Source of the DNA: JOPF133 sp052144935
Lineage (GTDB): Bacteria; Acidobacteriota; Terriglobia; Bryobacterales; Bryobacteraceae
Reading direction: 5' to 3'
Length of the DNA: 52,536 nucleotides
Assembly (NCBI GenBank): GCA_052144935.1
Contig: JBKQPR010000099.1
Span: 1 to 52,536, forward strand
In this document: positions 15,911 to 26,369 of the stretch, in pieces
How the letters are laid out: each line of letters opens with the position of its first letter
How positions within the stretch are numbered: the first letter of the stretch is position 1
Notes under the pieces: generated by a model
Seen by the model: the letters and a program-made list of their open reading frames with translations, nothing else
Told to the model about the DNA's origin: nothing
The model's database searches: none
Position numbers and translations under genes: made by a program

Positions 15911-16356
15911 TCACCGCGGAGACGCTGAGAACACAGAGACTCCGCAGAGAAAAACTGGAAGTTTTCTCAGTTTTCTCCGCGCTTCCTCAGCGCTCTCCGT
16001 GTCTCCGCGGTGAAAACAGAGCCCCGCCAACGTCGAGGTCACCCTCTATCCGAGATCTGTGCTGAGGATACGCAGAGAAAAACAAGAGGTTTTCTCAGTT
16101 TTCTCCGCGCTTCCTCAGCGCCCTCCGTGTCTCCGCGGTGAAAACGGAGCCCCGCCCCACGTTGCGGCGCTTCCTCAGCGCCCTCCGTGTCTCCGCGGTG
16201 AAAACAGAGCCCCGCCCACGTCGAGGTCACCCTCTATCCGAGATCTGTGCTGAGGATACGCAGAGAAAAACAAGAAGTTTTCTCAGTTTTCTCCGCGCTT
16301 CCTCAGCGCCCTCCGTGTCTCCGCGGTGAAAACGGAGCCCCGCCCCACGTTGCGGT
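15911..16356. repeat. Cluster of dispersed-type palindromic repeats
   Basis: Four copies of a 49-bp core (CGCTTCCTCAGCGC...GAGCCCCGCC) start at 15980, 16108, 16168 and 16296, almost identical to each other. A roughly 145-bp block (about 16020-16167) recurs 188 bp downstream (about 16208-16356). Inverted parts of the same vocabulary (CCGCGGAGAC, CGCAGAGAAAAAC) flank the copies, so each unit can fold on itself. Translations in several frames give the spurious FHRGDTEGAEE peptide often annotated in environmental genomes. It lies between the two-component genes and uvrB. Confidence 0.85.
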
Positions 16357-16391
16357 CACCCCCTGTCCTCGATCTGTGCCACCCTAAAACC

Positions 16392-18371
<1,980 letters not shown>

Positions 18372-18393
18372 CCGCGCCCTACCGTGCGCCGGA

Positions 18394-18970
18394 CTATTCC
18401 GGAGATTCCGCTTTCGTCCGCTCGAAAACCGCCTCGACCGGAACCAATAGTTCCTGGCCAGGTTCGCTTCCGGCCAGTTCAGCAAGCCGGCGATATCCGT
18501 CGAGGAGCCGATCCATCAGCGGCGCATGTGCCTGGGGAAGTCCCGTTAGCAGTGTGACAGGAATAGTAATACGGCCCCATGACCTGCTCCTCCCGCCCAT
18601 TAGCGTCTACGATGGCTTCGTTGCGGATTCGGTCCTCCCGGACAGGGCCGGTGGCGGTGATTGCCTTCGGCGCCGGAAAAATTAGGGGACCTCGCTCCGG
18701 CGCCGCCAGACAGGGGGAAAGGGTCCACAAAGCGCTGAGCGACGCAAGCATCGCCTTGCGGAATTGGTCAATCCACAGCTTCGTCGTGGCGCGCGTGGCT
18801 ACTTCAAAGGACCCGTCCTCCGCCTGTACGGTCACGGCCAGGCTGCTGTTGGTGAGTAGCTGAGCCCGGCACGGCGGCCCGGGCCACAAGCCCGCTGCGA
18901 GTCCCAGTCCCAGTGTCACGACACTGCTCCCTCTTGGCCATCTTCTGACCGGACCGCCGTGCAGGCTCAA
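18394..18970 (-). pseudogene. Degenerate secreted-protein gene
   Basis: Two minus-strand frames look coding but belong to different phases. The first (18970 to 18479) opens with a hydrophobic leader (VTLGLGLAAGLWPGPPCRA) and then LLTNSSLAVTVQAEDGSFEV, reminiscent of the N-terminus of secreted glycoside hydrolases, but soon loses sense. The second (18600 to 18394) ends MDRLLDGYRRLAELAG...AVFERTKAES and looks like a genuine C-terminus. The simplest reading is a gene reduced by deletion and frameshift. A TTG overlapping the amidohydrolase stop (TTGA) or an internal GTG could be its start. I do not recognise the family. Confidence 0.35.
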
Positions 18971-20187
18971 GCCGCGTTGCTTCGTGCCCTTTGGAAGACT
19001 TTGCGGGCGTTGTCCGCGTACACCTTCTTCAACACGTCGTTTGGCAAGCCGAAGCCATAGAGCGGCCAGTGGTAGTTGAAAAGCTCGCGCACGTAGAAGT
19101 GCTCATCCTGCGTTTCCAGGATCCGGAAGGTGGTGCTGAACATGCGCTCGTTGTAGCCCATGTCCGTTCCGTAGAGCACCCGGTCCTGGTGTTTCTGAAT
19201 GAACTGGGCCACGAATCGCGGGATGGGAGCGAGTTCCCCGAAGCGGGCCGAGATATCGCCGTAGAGATTCGGATTGCGGTCGAAGACCTGGCCCAGCCGC
19301 GCCAGATCGTAGTCCAGATTCATGAGGTGGCAGGCGATGAAGATCGTCTTGGGGTGCTTCTTCACCGCGCCCTCCAGGCTCTCGATCAGCTCGTTGTGCC
19401 CCAGCATGCCGGGCGTCACTTTGATCATCCAGGTGTAGCCGTTCATGAGACCGTCGTTCGTCAGGTCCATCGGCTGGTAGGACCAGATGGGGTCCGACAC
19501 GTGGATATTGACGGGCATGCCCAACTGCGCGCATTTGTCCCACAGGGAGTCCACGCGCGCATCGTCCGGATGCGGACCGGCGGGGGTGGTGCTCGGCGGA
19601 GAGAAGCCGCTTCCTCTTCCCTGGAAGCCGCGCCCCGGCGGGTTCGACGATCCCGCCCGGCCCGCCCGCGCGGCCCCGCCGAATGACGCGAAGCCCCTGC
19701 CCTTGTCGCTGATCTCTCCCACTCCCAAGGCACCCAGGCGATGGCACTCTTCGAGCGCCTTGACGGCGTTGGGACCAAATCCCGGCTGGTTGACACCCGT
19801 GAGATCGAAGCTGCACCACAAATCAAAACGGCCGGGATATTTGACGTATGGCTGCCGCACCTCCGTGAACCTTTCCGGCGTCGGCGCACCGGTGAAGATC
19901 ACCGTCTTTTCCACGCCGGCCGCGTCCATCAGCTTCACCATGTCGTCAACCTGCTGCGGTGGACGGGCACCGTGGCAATGCACATCGATGACCGGATATT
20001 TGGCCTTCGTGACCTCCGTCTTAGGGACCCGGTAAATAGACTCCGGGCGGTAATCTTTCAGCAGGAACTTGTCCGGGGTATCCTGCGCCCCGTCAGAGGG
20101 GCCGGGCTGCTGCGCCTGCGCGGTCTGAGCCGATTCCCCGCGCGCCAGTGCCGCCCCGGAAAGCATCATCCATCGCCTGCGGTTCAT
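18967..20187 (-). CDS. Tat-exported amidohydrolase family 2 protein
   Basis: 406 aa from ATG 20187 (GGGAG upstream); the frame runs further upstream without protein-like sequence. An N-terminal RRRWMMLSGAALARG is a twin-arginine-type signal. The body is an amidohydrolase TIM barrel of the decarboxylase/2-pyrone-dicarboxylate-lactonase group: DVHCHG supplies the first metal-binding histidines, MPVNIHVSDP and IACHLMNLDYDL further ligands, and LYGTDMGYNE the terminal Asp. Substrates in this group are aromatic acids or lactones; none can be assigned. A Gly/Arg/Pro-rich insertion (ARAGRAGSSNPPGRGFQGRG) interrupts the barrel and looks like another low-complexity expansion. Confidence 0.78.
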   Translation of the reverse strand: MNRRRWMMLSGAALARGESAQTAQAQQPGPSDGAQDTPDKFLLKDYRPESIYRVPKTEVTKAKYPVIDVHCHGARPPQQVDDMVKLMDAAGVEKTVIFTGAPTPERFTEVRQPYVKYPGRFDLWCSFDLTGVNQPGFGPNAVKALEECHRLGALGVGEISDKGRGFASFGGAARAGRAGSSNPPGRGFQGRGSGFSPPSTTPAGPHPDDARVDSLWDKCAQLGMPVNIHVSDPIWSYQPMDLTNDGLMNGYTWMIKVTPGMLGHNELIESLEGAVKKHPKTIFIACHLMNLDYDLARLGQVFDRNPNLYGDISARFGELAPIPRFVAQFIQKHQDRVLYGTDMGYNERMFSTTFRILETQDEHFYVRELFNYHWPLYGFGLPNDVLKKVYADNARKVFQRARSNAA

Positions 20188-20305
20188 GTTTCTTACTCCC
20201 GTCTTTGCTGCCAGTATGATCCCATCCGATTCTATGCCGCACGCCTGCAAAGAACAACCGGTGCGCTCCGCTTGCGAGGGTCGCCAGGACCTCGAACAAC
20301 GATAA

Positions 20306-20527
20306 ACTGGAGGCCGCCTTGCGGCGTTTACACGGCTGGCCGACGAGAGGCAACTCCGGCTGGTGGAAGCGATCCACATCCTGGATGATGCACCCGACAT
20401 CCCGGATACCGGTGATAAGATTCGGGAGATTCGGGAGATTCGGGATAGGATACGCGGAGCCGTGGATCGACAGAACCGCGATGCGCTGTTTGAGAGACTC
20501 GATGGCTGGTGTTCGGCAAGGTCGTAG
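20306..20527 (+). pseudogene. Gene remnant: C-terminal fragment without start
   Basis: One + frame is open from a TAA at 20303 to TAG 20525 and has no start codon, yet reads like a real protein: LADERQLRLVEAIHILDDAP, then a charged helix IREIREIRDRIRGAV and NRDALFERLDGW before the stop. From memory, the ending recalls the NR..LxERLxGWW region in proteins of ABC-three-component (ABC-3C) systems; this is a weak resemblance. A 9-bp triplication (ATTCGGGAG, about 20419-20445) lies within it. It is probably the decayed 3' part of a lost accessory gene. Confidence 0.45.
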
Positions 20528-20596
20528 ACCAATTGAGATCCGGCCGTCCGACGCCGGTTGCTGGCTTCGAGCTATAGGGTTGGGGCGCCTCGGAAA

Positions 20597-22339
20597 TCAG
20601 ATGGCTTCCAGTTCCTCCTCCAGCATCTGCTTCTGCGACAGGTCGGCATAGTAGCCGCCGGCCTCGACCAACTCGGCGTGGGTACCGTGTTCCACGATGC
20701 GGCCGCGCTCCAGGACAACGATCCGGCCAGCCTGGCGCACGGTCGAAACGCGGTGCGAGATCAGGATTACGGTGCGGCATTGCATCACCCCGGCCAGGTG
20801 CGTGAGGATGCCCTCTTCCGTCAGCGTGTCGACGCTCGATAGGGCATCGTCCAGGATCAGAATGCGCGGGTCGCGCAGGATCGCCCGGGCGATGGCCGTG
20901 CGCTGCTTCTGGCCTCCCGAAAGCGTGATCCCGCGCTCCCCCACCATGGTCTCATAACCCTTGGGAAATGCTTCGATGTCCTCGGCCAGGCCCGCGATTT
21001 CGGCGGCGCGGCGGACCTGCTCGGGAGTCGCCGATTCCACCCCGAAGGCGATGTTCTCGGCAATCGTGGCGCTGAACAGAAACGTCTCCTGCGGGACAAA
21101 ACCGATCTGCCGGCGCAGTTGCTCGGGGTCCAGCCGGCGCAGGTCCACGCCATCCATCAGCACAGCGCCCGCAGTGGGGTCCATCAGCCGCGGGATAAGC
21201 TGGACCAGGGTGGTCTTGCCCGCACCGGTGTGCCCCACCACCGCGATGGTGGCGCCGGCCGGAATGCGCAGATCGATTTCCGCCAGCGCCGCTCCGCTGC
21301 CATAATCCACCGACACGCCGCGGAATTCAATTTCCCCCTCCACCCGCTCGAGCGGCTCCGGATCGGACGGCGCCTGAATTGTCGGGACCTCGTGCAGCAC
21401 CTGGTTGATGCGGTCGAGCGAAGCGCTGCCGCGCTGCATCAGGTTCACTACCCAGCCCAGCGCGATCATCGGCCACACCAGCGTTCCCATGTAGGTGTTG
21501 AACATCACGAAGCTGCCGATGGAAATCCGCCCCAGAAGCACCTGTTGGCCTCCCACCCAGAGCACCACCAAAAAGGTCGTGCCGATCAGCGCCTCCAGGA
21601 GCGGCTCGAAGATTCCCTGGATCCGCACCAGCTTCAAGTTCTGCGCGATGTATCGCCGGTTAAGTTCCTCAAAACGCCGCAGTTCGGCTTTCTCCTGGGC
21701 GAACGCGCGGATCATGCGCACACCGGAAAGGTTCTCCTGCACCCGGCTGGAAATGTCGGAGAACATCGCCTGGATCCGCTCGAAGCGCGCGTGGATGGCG
21801 CGGCCGAAAAAGATCACCGCCAGGCTGACAATGGGCGCCGGCATGACCGCGAACAGCGCCAGCCGCCAGTCGAATCGCACCATGATCCAGAGGGCCAGCG
21901 CGAAGGTCAGGCTGGTCTCGAACCAATACATGACGCCGGGGCCGAGCATCATGCGCACGGCGTTGAGGTCGTTGGTGGCGCGCGCCATGATGTCGCCGGT
22001 GCGGGTGCGCCCGAAGTAGTCGGGAGAAAGCCGCATCAGGTGGCTGAAGAGATCGTTGCGCAGATCGTACTCGATGTCGCGCGAGACGCCGATCAGGATC
22101 ACCCGCATGAAGAACTGGAAGATGCCTTTGACCACGGCCAGCCCGATCAGGTAGCCGGCGAAGCGCAGGAACAGGCGGCCGCCTCCGCCCGGTTGTGCGA
22201 AGGAATCCACCGCGCCGCGGATCATCAACGGCTGCAGCGCCTGCGCCACGTCTTTGAGCACCAGGCAGAGCATGCCCAGCGCCATGGCCCAACGGTAGCG
22301 CCAGACATACTTGCGGATGGTTGCGAGCGATTGCCACAT
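20597..22339 (-). CDS. ABC exporter half-transporter (MdlA/MsbA-like)
   Basis: 580 aa with a six-helix type-1 exporter domain (about 1-310) fused to an ATPase domain. Walker A is GHTGAGKTT (K375), the signature LSGGQKQR, Walker B ILILDDALSSVD and the switch LISHRVS. The residue after the Walker B Asp497 is Asp498, where an active exporter normally has Glu. That is the mark of the degenerate site in heterodimeric exporters such as MdlA/MdlB or TM287/288, yet no second half-transporter is in the window. It is last of four minus-strand genes with 3-26 bp gaps (pgsA, PH-like, DUF218, ABC), suggesting lipid or envelope-precursor export. Confidence 0.88.
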   Translation of the reverse strand: MWQSLATIRKYVWRYRWAMALGMLCLVLKDVAQALQPLMIRGAVDSFAQPGGGGRLFLRFAGYLIGLAVVKGIFQFFMRVILIGVSRDIEYDLRNDLFSHLMRLSPDYFGRTRTGDIMARATNDLNAVRMMLGPGVMYWFETSLTFALALWIMVRFDWRLALFAVMPAPIVSLAVIFFGRAIHARFERIQAMFSDISSRVQENLSGVRMIRAFAQEKAELRRFEELNRRYIAQNLKLVRIQGIFEPLLEALIGTTFLVVLWVGGQQVLLGRISIGSFVMFNTYMGTLVWPMIALGWVVNLMQRGSASLDRINQVLHEVPTIQAPSDPEPLERVEGEIEFRGVSVDYGSGAALAEIDLRIPAGATIAVVGHTGAGKTTLVQLIPRLMDPTAGAVLMDGVDLRRLDPEQLRRQIGFVPQETFLFSATIAENIAFGVESATPEQVRRAAEIAGLAEDIEAFPKGYETMVGERGITLSGGQKQRTAIARAILRDPRILILDDALSSVDTLTEEGILTHLAGVMQCRTVILISHRVSTVRQAGRIVVLERGRIVEHGTHAELVEAGGYYADLSQKQMLEEELEAI

Positions 22340-22342
22340 GGC

Positions 22343-22954
22343 TCAAATCCCCAGGGCTTCGGCCACCGTTTTGGTCCACTCGTAGAAGAAGATCTTGCTG
22401 CCCTGGCGGTTGCGCCACCAGGAATCCGGCTGGAAGTAATCGTCCGGTGCGGCCACTGTGCGGAAGGTGGGCGCATCGGCCATACCACGCTCGAAGGAGC
22501 GGTAAATACGCGCGGCGCGGGCGGTGTGGAAATTACTGGTGACCAGGAGGAAACTGTGTACGTTGCGGCGCCGCAACTCGGCGAATATCGCGATAGCTTC
22601 TTCCCTGGAAGAGAGGGCATCCACCGGCAGCGGGATGAACCACGCGGCGGGATATCCCTTTTTGACCGCGAACTGGATGGCCATATCGCACTCGCGGAAA
22701 CCGTAGAAGCCCTCAGGGCCGCTCACCAGAACGGTCGGCACATAGCCCTGGCGCACCATCTCGGCGCCCTTCACGATGCGGTGGCCATAGTAATCCCCAG
22801 CCAGCACCACCGCGATATCGGCCTTGGCCGGCCCCTGGTCGTACACCAGGCCCGATCCCAGCCCGGCCAGCCATAGTGTCCGGGTGAAGAAGAGTACGGC
22901 CGCCAAAGCGGCTACCGCAATGGCGAGCTTGAAGGAAAGGCGGCGAATCCCCAC
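22343..22954 (-). CDS. YdcF-like DUF218 membrane-anchored protein
   Basis: 203 aa. One N-terminal membrane anchor (FKLAIAVAALAAVLFFTRTLW) is followed by a DUF218 domain: ADIAVVLAGD, RIVKGAEMVRQGYVPTVLVSG, SREEAIAIFAELRRRNVHSF and LLVTSNFHTARAARIY, the last being the family hallmark. DUF218 proteins include SanA and YdcF and are linked to cell-envelope barrier functions; the biochemical role is unsettled. It lies 3 bp from the ABC exporter downstream and 3 bp from the PH-like gene upstream, so it is co-transcribed with both. Confidence 0.82.
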   Translation of the reverse strand: MGIRRLSFKLAIAVAALAAVLFFTRTLWLAGLGSGLVYDQGPAKADIAVVLAGDYYGHRIVKGAEMVRQGYVPTVLVSGPEGFYGFRECDMAIQFAVKKGYPAAWFIPLPVDALSSREEAIAIFAELRRRNVHSFLLVTSNFHTARAARIYRSFERGMADAPTFRTVAAPDDYFQPDSWWRNRQGSKIFFYEWTKTVAEALGI

Positions 22955-22957
22955 GAA

Positions 22958-23530
22958 CTACTTCTCGTCCGTGGAGTTCTTCTGGTCCAGATTGCCCACC
23001 GTCTTGAGGCGCTGGTAGAGGCGTTCGACTTCGGCTTCGTCCTCCGCGCGGAGAATGCGGTAACGCGGGAGCGGCGGCTGCTTGCGTTCGCCGCTGCCGG
23101 GGGCCAGCGCTTCGCCCCAGTACTGGCGGTACGGAACTCCGTCGATGAGGGCATCGCGCGAGAGGCGGCGCAGATGGCGCAGGAGGCTATTGCAGGAATC
23201 CAGATCGCCGGGGTAGATCAGCACCAGACGCGAATCGTCGAACAGGGTGATGCGCAGAATCAGCGGCGAAAGCAGGCCGGTGCGGTCCAGCCGGCGGATA
23301 TCCATCCACGGGATGATCCGTTTTCCCATCGACAGATAGCCTTCGTGAATCTCGATCGCCGGACGAAACGCCATGGCAAACAGCAGCGCGGCGCTCAGCA
23401 GGAACAGCCCGGCCGGCACATAGGCCAGGTTCAAACGGAAGGTGAAGGCAAACCAGCCCACCACGGCAGCCAAAACGACTGCGCTGATTCCGAACCCCAG
23501 GTAATGGCGCGCCGGCAGGTAGCGAGTCAT
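22958..23530 (-). CDS. Two-TM membrane protein with PH-like domain
   Basis: 190 aa. Two adjacent hydrophobic segments (about residues 10-32 and 37-55) are followed by a beta-rich stretch (IEIHEGYLSMGKRIIPWMDI, RITLFDDSRLVLIYPG), resembling bacterial PH-like membrane proteins in which the IPW motif sits in a strand. The charged C-terminal tail (ERYRILRAEDEAEVERLYQR-type helix) may be cytoplasmic. I do not recognise a characterised homologue. Its position between pgsA and ydcF-like genes suggests a membrane or lipid-related role. Confidence 0.55.
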   Translation of the reverse strand: MTRYLPARHYLGFGISAVVLAAVVGWFAFTFRLNLAYVPAGLFLLSAALLFAMAFRPAIEIHEGYLSMGKRIIPWMDIRRLDRTGLLSPLILRITLFDDSRLVLIYPGDLDSCNSLLRHLRRLSRDALIDGVPYRQYWGEALAPGSGERKQPPLPRYRILRAEDEAEVERLYQRLKTVGNLDQKNSTDEK

Positions 23531-23556
23531 GGGCGAGACCCTATCTCAATTTAAGA

Positions 23557-24162
23557 CTACTCCCTGATGCGCGACCCGTCAACGTGCTCCTTCGGGATAA
23601 CCACCGATTGATAACCGCCGGCTACCGCGACTTGCAGTCCGCGCCAGGTGTAGTCGAGGCCGCTCCACACTGCCAAAGCCGCGCAGAGCCAAAGCATTGC
23701 GGACGACGGTGCATCCAAAACACGAAGCTGGAAAAGGTCGCGCCCCATCCACACGGCAACGGTGACAATCTGGGCGAAGGTGGAAAGCTTGCCCCATACG
23801 CTGGGGGGGAATTTCCGGATGGGCGTGAACTGCATCAGGACGAGGGAGGCCAGCAGGAGATAAAGGTCGCGTCCGAAAATGATGCCCACCACCCACCAGG
23901 GCACGCGGTGCACCGCCGCCAGGGCCACGAAGACGCCGCTCAGAAGGCATTTGTCGGCGATCGGGTCGAGATAGGCGCCGACCTCGGTGCCGGCTTTGAA
24001 GCGGCGGGCCGCGGCGCCATCCAGGATATCGGTCCAGGCCGCCACCACGAAGAGGACGAAGGCCGGCAACGAGCGCCGAGAAAGGACTGCTTCGACCACC
24101 AAGGGAGCCAGGCCCAGGCGGACCAGCGTCAGGCAATTGGCGAGGTTGACCCAGCTCGGCAT
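23557..24162 (-). CDS. pgsA: CDP-alcohol phosphatidyltransferase, likely PgsA
   Basis: 201 aa from ATG 24162, the start giving the family's N-terminus (NLANCLTLVRLGLAPL). The CDP-alcohol phosphotransferase motif is complete: D45-x2-D48-G49-x2-A52-R53-x8-G62-x3-D66-x3-D70 (DILDGAAARRF, GAYLDPIAD). Several membrane helices follow. The most likely reaction is CDP-diacylglycerol plus glycerol-3-phosphate to phosphatidylglycerol phosphate; other alcohol acceptors cannot be excluded by sequence. It is first of the four-gene envelope operon. An in-frame extension to 24267 is Arg-rich and runs into a tandem repeat, so it was rejected. Confidence 0.88.
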   Translation of the reverse strand: MPSWVNLANCLTLVRLGLAPLVVEAVLSRRSLPAFVLFVVAAWTDILDGAAARRFKAGTEVGAYLDPIADKCLLSGVFVALAAVHRVPWWVVGIIFGRDLYLLLASLVLMQFTPIRKFPPSVWGKLSTFAQIVTVAVWMGRDLFQLRVLDAPSSAMLWLCAALAVWSGLDYTWRGLQVAVAGGYQSVVIPKEHVDGSRIRE

Positions 24163-24194
24163 CTCAGCAAAAGTGTAACGCGAGGAAGCGGCGG

Positions 24195-24238
24195 CGCGAA
24201 GCGATAGGCATCGCGAAGCGATAGGCATCGCGAAGCGA
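24195..24238. repeat. 17-bp tandem repeat
   Basis: Two complete copies and one partial copy of CGCGAAGCGATAGGCAT lie just upstream of pgsA. The unit contains GCGAAGCGA motifs reminiscent of REP-type elements. No function can be assigned. Confidence 0.85.
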
Positions 24239-24446
24239 AGGTGGCACACCTCCCTGGAACGGGACAAATCCTTACAGAATTGCCCCGCCAGTGGAGGACA
24301 TTCTCTCTTGCTGTTTTGCTAACTAGTCAGCGGGCGTGGGGGATCGTCTCAAGATTCTTCCAGTCGCCGGGAGGCGCGCGATGTGAGCGGTGTGGGAACT
24401 GATACGCTTCCGGAACGGGTGCGATACAGTGAAGAGAGGCGCGACT

Positions 24447-24761
24447 ATGAGTAAAGAATTCGTTGAACACCGGGACGGAAGTCTCTACCTGATTGGAAGC
24501 CGTGTGCCGCTGGCCCACCTCGTTTGGGAATTTCAGCACGGCGCATCCCCGGAAGCCATTCGATCGCAATACTCGACGCTAAGCCTGGAGCAGGTTTACG
24601 GCGCGATCACCTTCTACTTGGGAAACAAGGAAGAAGTGGGAGAGGACATGGCGGAGCGCCGGCGCGAAGAGGACGAGTTCACGAGGACGCACCCGATGCC
24701 TCCCCACCTCAAGGAAAAGCTGGATCGCGCGCGGCAGCAAATGCTGGCGCGGCGAACCTGA
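24447..24761 (+). CDS. DUF433 antitoxin of a DUF433/DUF5615 pair (copy 1)
   Basis: 104 aa from ATG 24447 (GAGAGG upstream). The DUF433 region is EHRDGSLYLIGSRVPLAHLV, HGASPEAIRSQYSTLSLEQV and YGAITFYLGNKEEV: a strand followed by a small helix-turn-helix, typical of VapB-like DNA-binding antitoxins. The highly charged C-terminal helix (RREEDEFTRTHPMPPHLKEK) could wrap the partner. It is followed after 3 nt by the DUF5615 PIN-like gene, so I infer a toxin-antitoxin module that represses its own promoter. A paralogous pair lies at 31983-32646. Confidence 0.82.
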   Translation: MSKEFVEHRDGSLYLIGSRVPLAHLVWEFQHGASPEAIRSQYSTLSLEQVYGAITFYLGNKEEVGEDMAERRREEDEFTRTHPMPPHLKEKLDRARQQMLARRT

Positions 24762-24764
24762 CAA

Positions 24765-25118
24765 ATGATCCGCTTTTTGGCGGACGCCAGCCTCAAAGAA
24801 GGGATCGTTACCGGCTGTTTGCTCAGAGAACCCACCATGGACTTTCTCTCCGCAAATGAGGCGAACCTGCACCGCGTTCCCGATCCCCAGGTTCTGGCGC
24901 TGGCGGCCCAAGAGGATCGCATTCTCGTCACGCACGATTTCCGGACGATGCCACGGCACTTCGGGGATTTCCTTCAGTCTCGCGGTTCCAGCCCAGGCGT
25001 ACTATTGGTGCCGCAATACTTGCCCATTGGCGAGGCAATCGAAGAACTCCTGCTGATCTGGGGCGCTTCGGAGCCCGAGGAATGGCGGAACCGGATCGTG
25101 AGGATTCCGCAGCCGTAA
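24765..25118 (+). CDS. DUF5615 PIN-like toxin (copy 1, intact)
   Basis: 117 aa. It opens with MIRFLADASLKEGIVTGCLL, the DUF5615 beginning in which the Asp in FLADA is the first acidic PIN-like site. It continues VPDPQVLALAAQEDRILVTH with DFRTMPRHF (second acid in THDFRT) and ends AIEELLLIWGASEPEEWRNR. PIN-like folds are usually Mg-dependent RNases; activity is inferred by family. It is coupled to the DUF433 gene (3-nt gap), and downstream galK is convergent. Its intactness matters because the second copy in this window is frameshifted. Confidence 0.8.
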   Translation: MIRFLADASLKEGIVTGCLLREPTMDFLSANEANLHRVPDPQVLALAAQEDRILVTHDFRTMPRHFGDFLQSRGSSPGVLLVPQYLPIGEAIEELLLIWGASEPEEWRNRIVRIPQP

Positions 25119-25126
25119 GAGCCTGC

Positions 25127-26290
25127 TTACCGGGCCGGCACCATCTCCGGATGCTTCAATTCCCCGGCGCCGTCCGAGGGCCGGCATTCGTAAATCTGCG
25201 GCGTCACCTGGAAACGCTCCACATAGGCGCGAGCAATTTCCTCGCGGAATCGCCCCACCGATTCGGGCGGCAGCATGGTGACCGTGCAGCCGCCGAATCC
25301 GCCGCCGGTCATGCGTGAGCCGAGCACGCCGTCGATCTCCAGCGCGCGGTCCACCAGAAAATCCAGCTCCGGGCAACTGACTTCGTAATCGTGCTGCAGG
25401 CTGCGGTGCGATTCCACCATCAGGCGGCCCATCGCATCCAGGTCCCCGGCCGCGCCGGCCGCGCGGAATTGCTCCACGCGCGCGTCTTCCGTAACCACGT
25501 GGCGCGCCCGCCGGGCCACTGTCTCGGGAAGCAGATGTAACACGGCGGCGAGCTGCGCGGGCGAAACGTCGCGCAGGCTCCGGACCTCCGGGAACTGCCG
25601 GCCGATGCCCTCCACCGCGGCGGCGCACTCCGCGACCCGCTGCCTGTAGGCCGACGCCGCCAGCGCGTGTTTCACCATCGAATTCACGGCCACGAAGGTA
25701 GCGCCAGCGGGAAGCTGCACATCGTGGTGTTCCAGGCTGCGGCAATCGATCTCCACGGCGAAATTGCGCCGTCCGAACACCGAGATGTACTGGTCCATGA
25801 TGCCGCACGGCATGCCCACGAAACCGCGCTCGGCGCGCTGGCACAACAAGGCCAGCTCCAGCGGCGCGAGGCCGCGGCCCGCGAGAAACGCCAGCGCCGA
25901 GGATACTTCGAGGGCCGCCGAGGAGCTCAGCCCGGAGCCTTCCGGCACGGTGCTGCGAATCAGCAGATTGGCGGGCTGAACGGCGAAGCCCGCGGCCGCC
26001 AGCTCGCGCGCCACCCCGATAGGGTAGTCGGTCCAGTGGCCCGCGCGCTCCAGTTCGCCGAGAGCGGCGGCATCGAACTCGCGCATCTGGCGGCGGTCTT
26101 CGGAGTAAAGCCTCAATTTGCCATCGGCCGCCGGCGCGGTGGCGATGTACGTGGCCAACTGCAAGGCCACGGGACACACGAACCCCAGGTTATAGTCCGT
26201 GTGCTCGCCGATCAAATTGACGCGGCCGGGCGCGCGGTAGATGCGTACCCCTTCGGCCGAGCCGAACAGCTTGCGGAAATCTTCGATCAT
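25127..26290 (-). CDS. galK: Galactokinase
   Basis: 387 aa, typical GalK length. The signature GRVNLIGEHTDYN (about residues 22-34) marks galactose recognition, PEGSGLSSSAALE is the GHMP-kinase phosphate loop, and GSRMTGGGFGGC is motif 3. It phosphorylates alpha-D-galactose to galactose-1-phosphate in the Leloir pathway. No galT, galE or transporter is adjacent; the next gene on the same strand upstream is a prolyl oligopeptidase 79 bp away. The stop lies 8 bp from the end of the DUF5615 gene, so the transcripts converge. Confidence 0.95.
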   Translation of the reverse strand: MIEDFRKLFGSAEGVRIYRAPGRVNLIGEHTDYNLGFVCPVALQLATYIATAPAADGKLRLYSEDRRQMREFDAAALGELERAGHWTDYPIGVARELAAAGFAVQPANLLIRSTVPEGSGLSSSAALEVSSALAFLAGRGLAPLELALLCQRAERGFVGMPCGIMDQYISVFGRRNFAVEIDCRSLEHHDVQLPAGATFVAVNSMVKHALAASAYRQRVAECAAAVEGIGRQFPEVRSLRDVSPAQLAAVLHLLPETVARRARHVVTEDARVEQFRAAGAAGDLDAMGRLMVESHRSLQHDYEVSCPELDFLVDRALEIDGVLGSRMTGGGFGGCTVTMLPPESVGRFREEIARAYVERFQVTPQIYECRPSDGAGELKHPEMVPAR

Positions 26291-26369
26291 GAGCGCTGCG
26301 GGGCCAGGGAGACTGCCAGGGCGGCCGCAAATACCAGCTTACTCCCTCATCGTGGGGCATGTGGGGCAT

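Noticed and set aside
16039..16230. Small proteins encoded within the repeat cluster (FHRGDTEGAEE)
   Set aside because: They are translations of palindromic repeats and appear in several frames and on both strands.
15911..16356. Possible CRISPR array
   Set aside because: Repeat cores are 49 bp with irregular spacing (128, 60, 128 bp), the intervening blocks are themselves repeated, and no cas gene is near. It is a dispersed-repeat cluster.
16326..16391. Upstream start for uvrB
   Set aside because: The extension is encoded by the repeat and is not UvrB-like; ATG 16392 gives the conserved N-terminus.
21119..22876. 585-codon plus-strand open frame opposite the ABC exporter
   Set aside because: Shadow of conserved ABC and DUF218 genes; His/Gln/Glu/Arg-rich without motifs.
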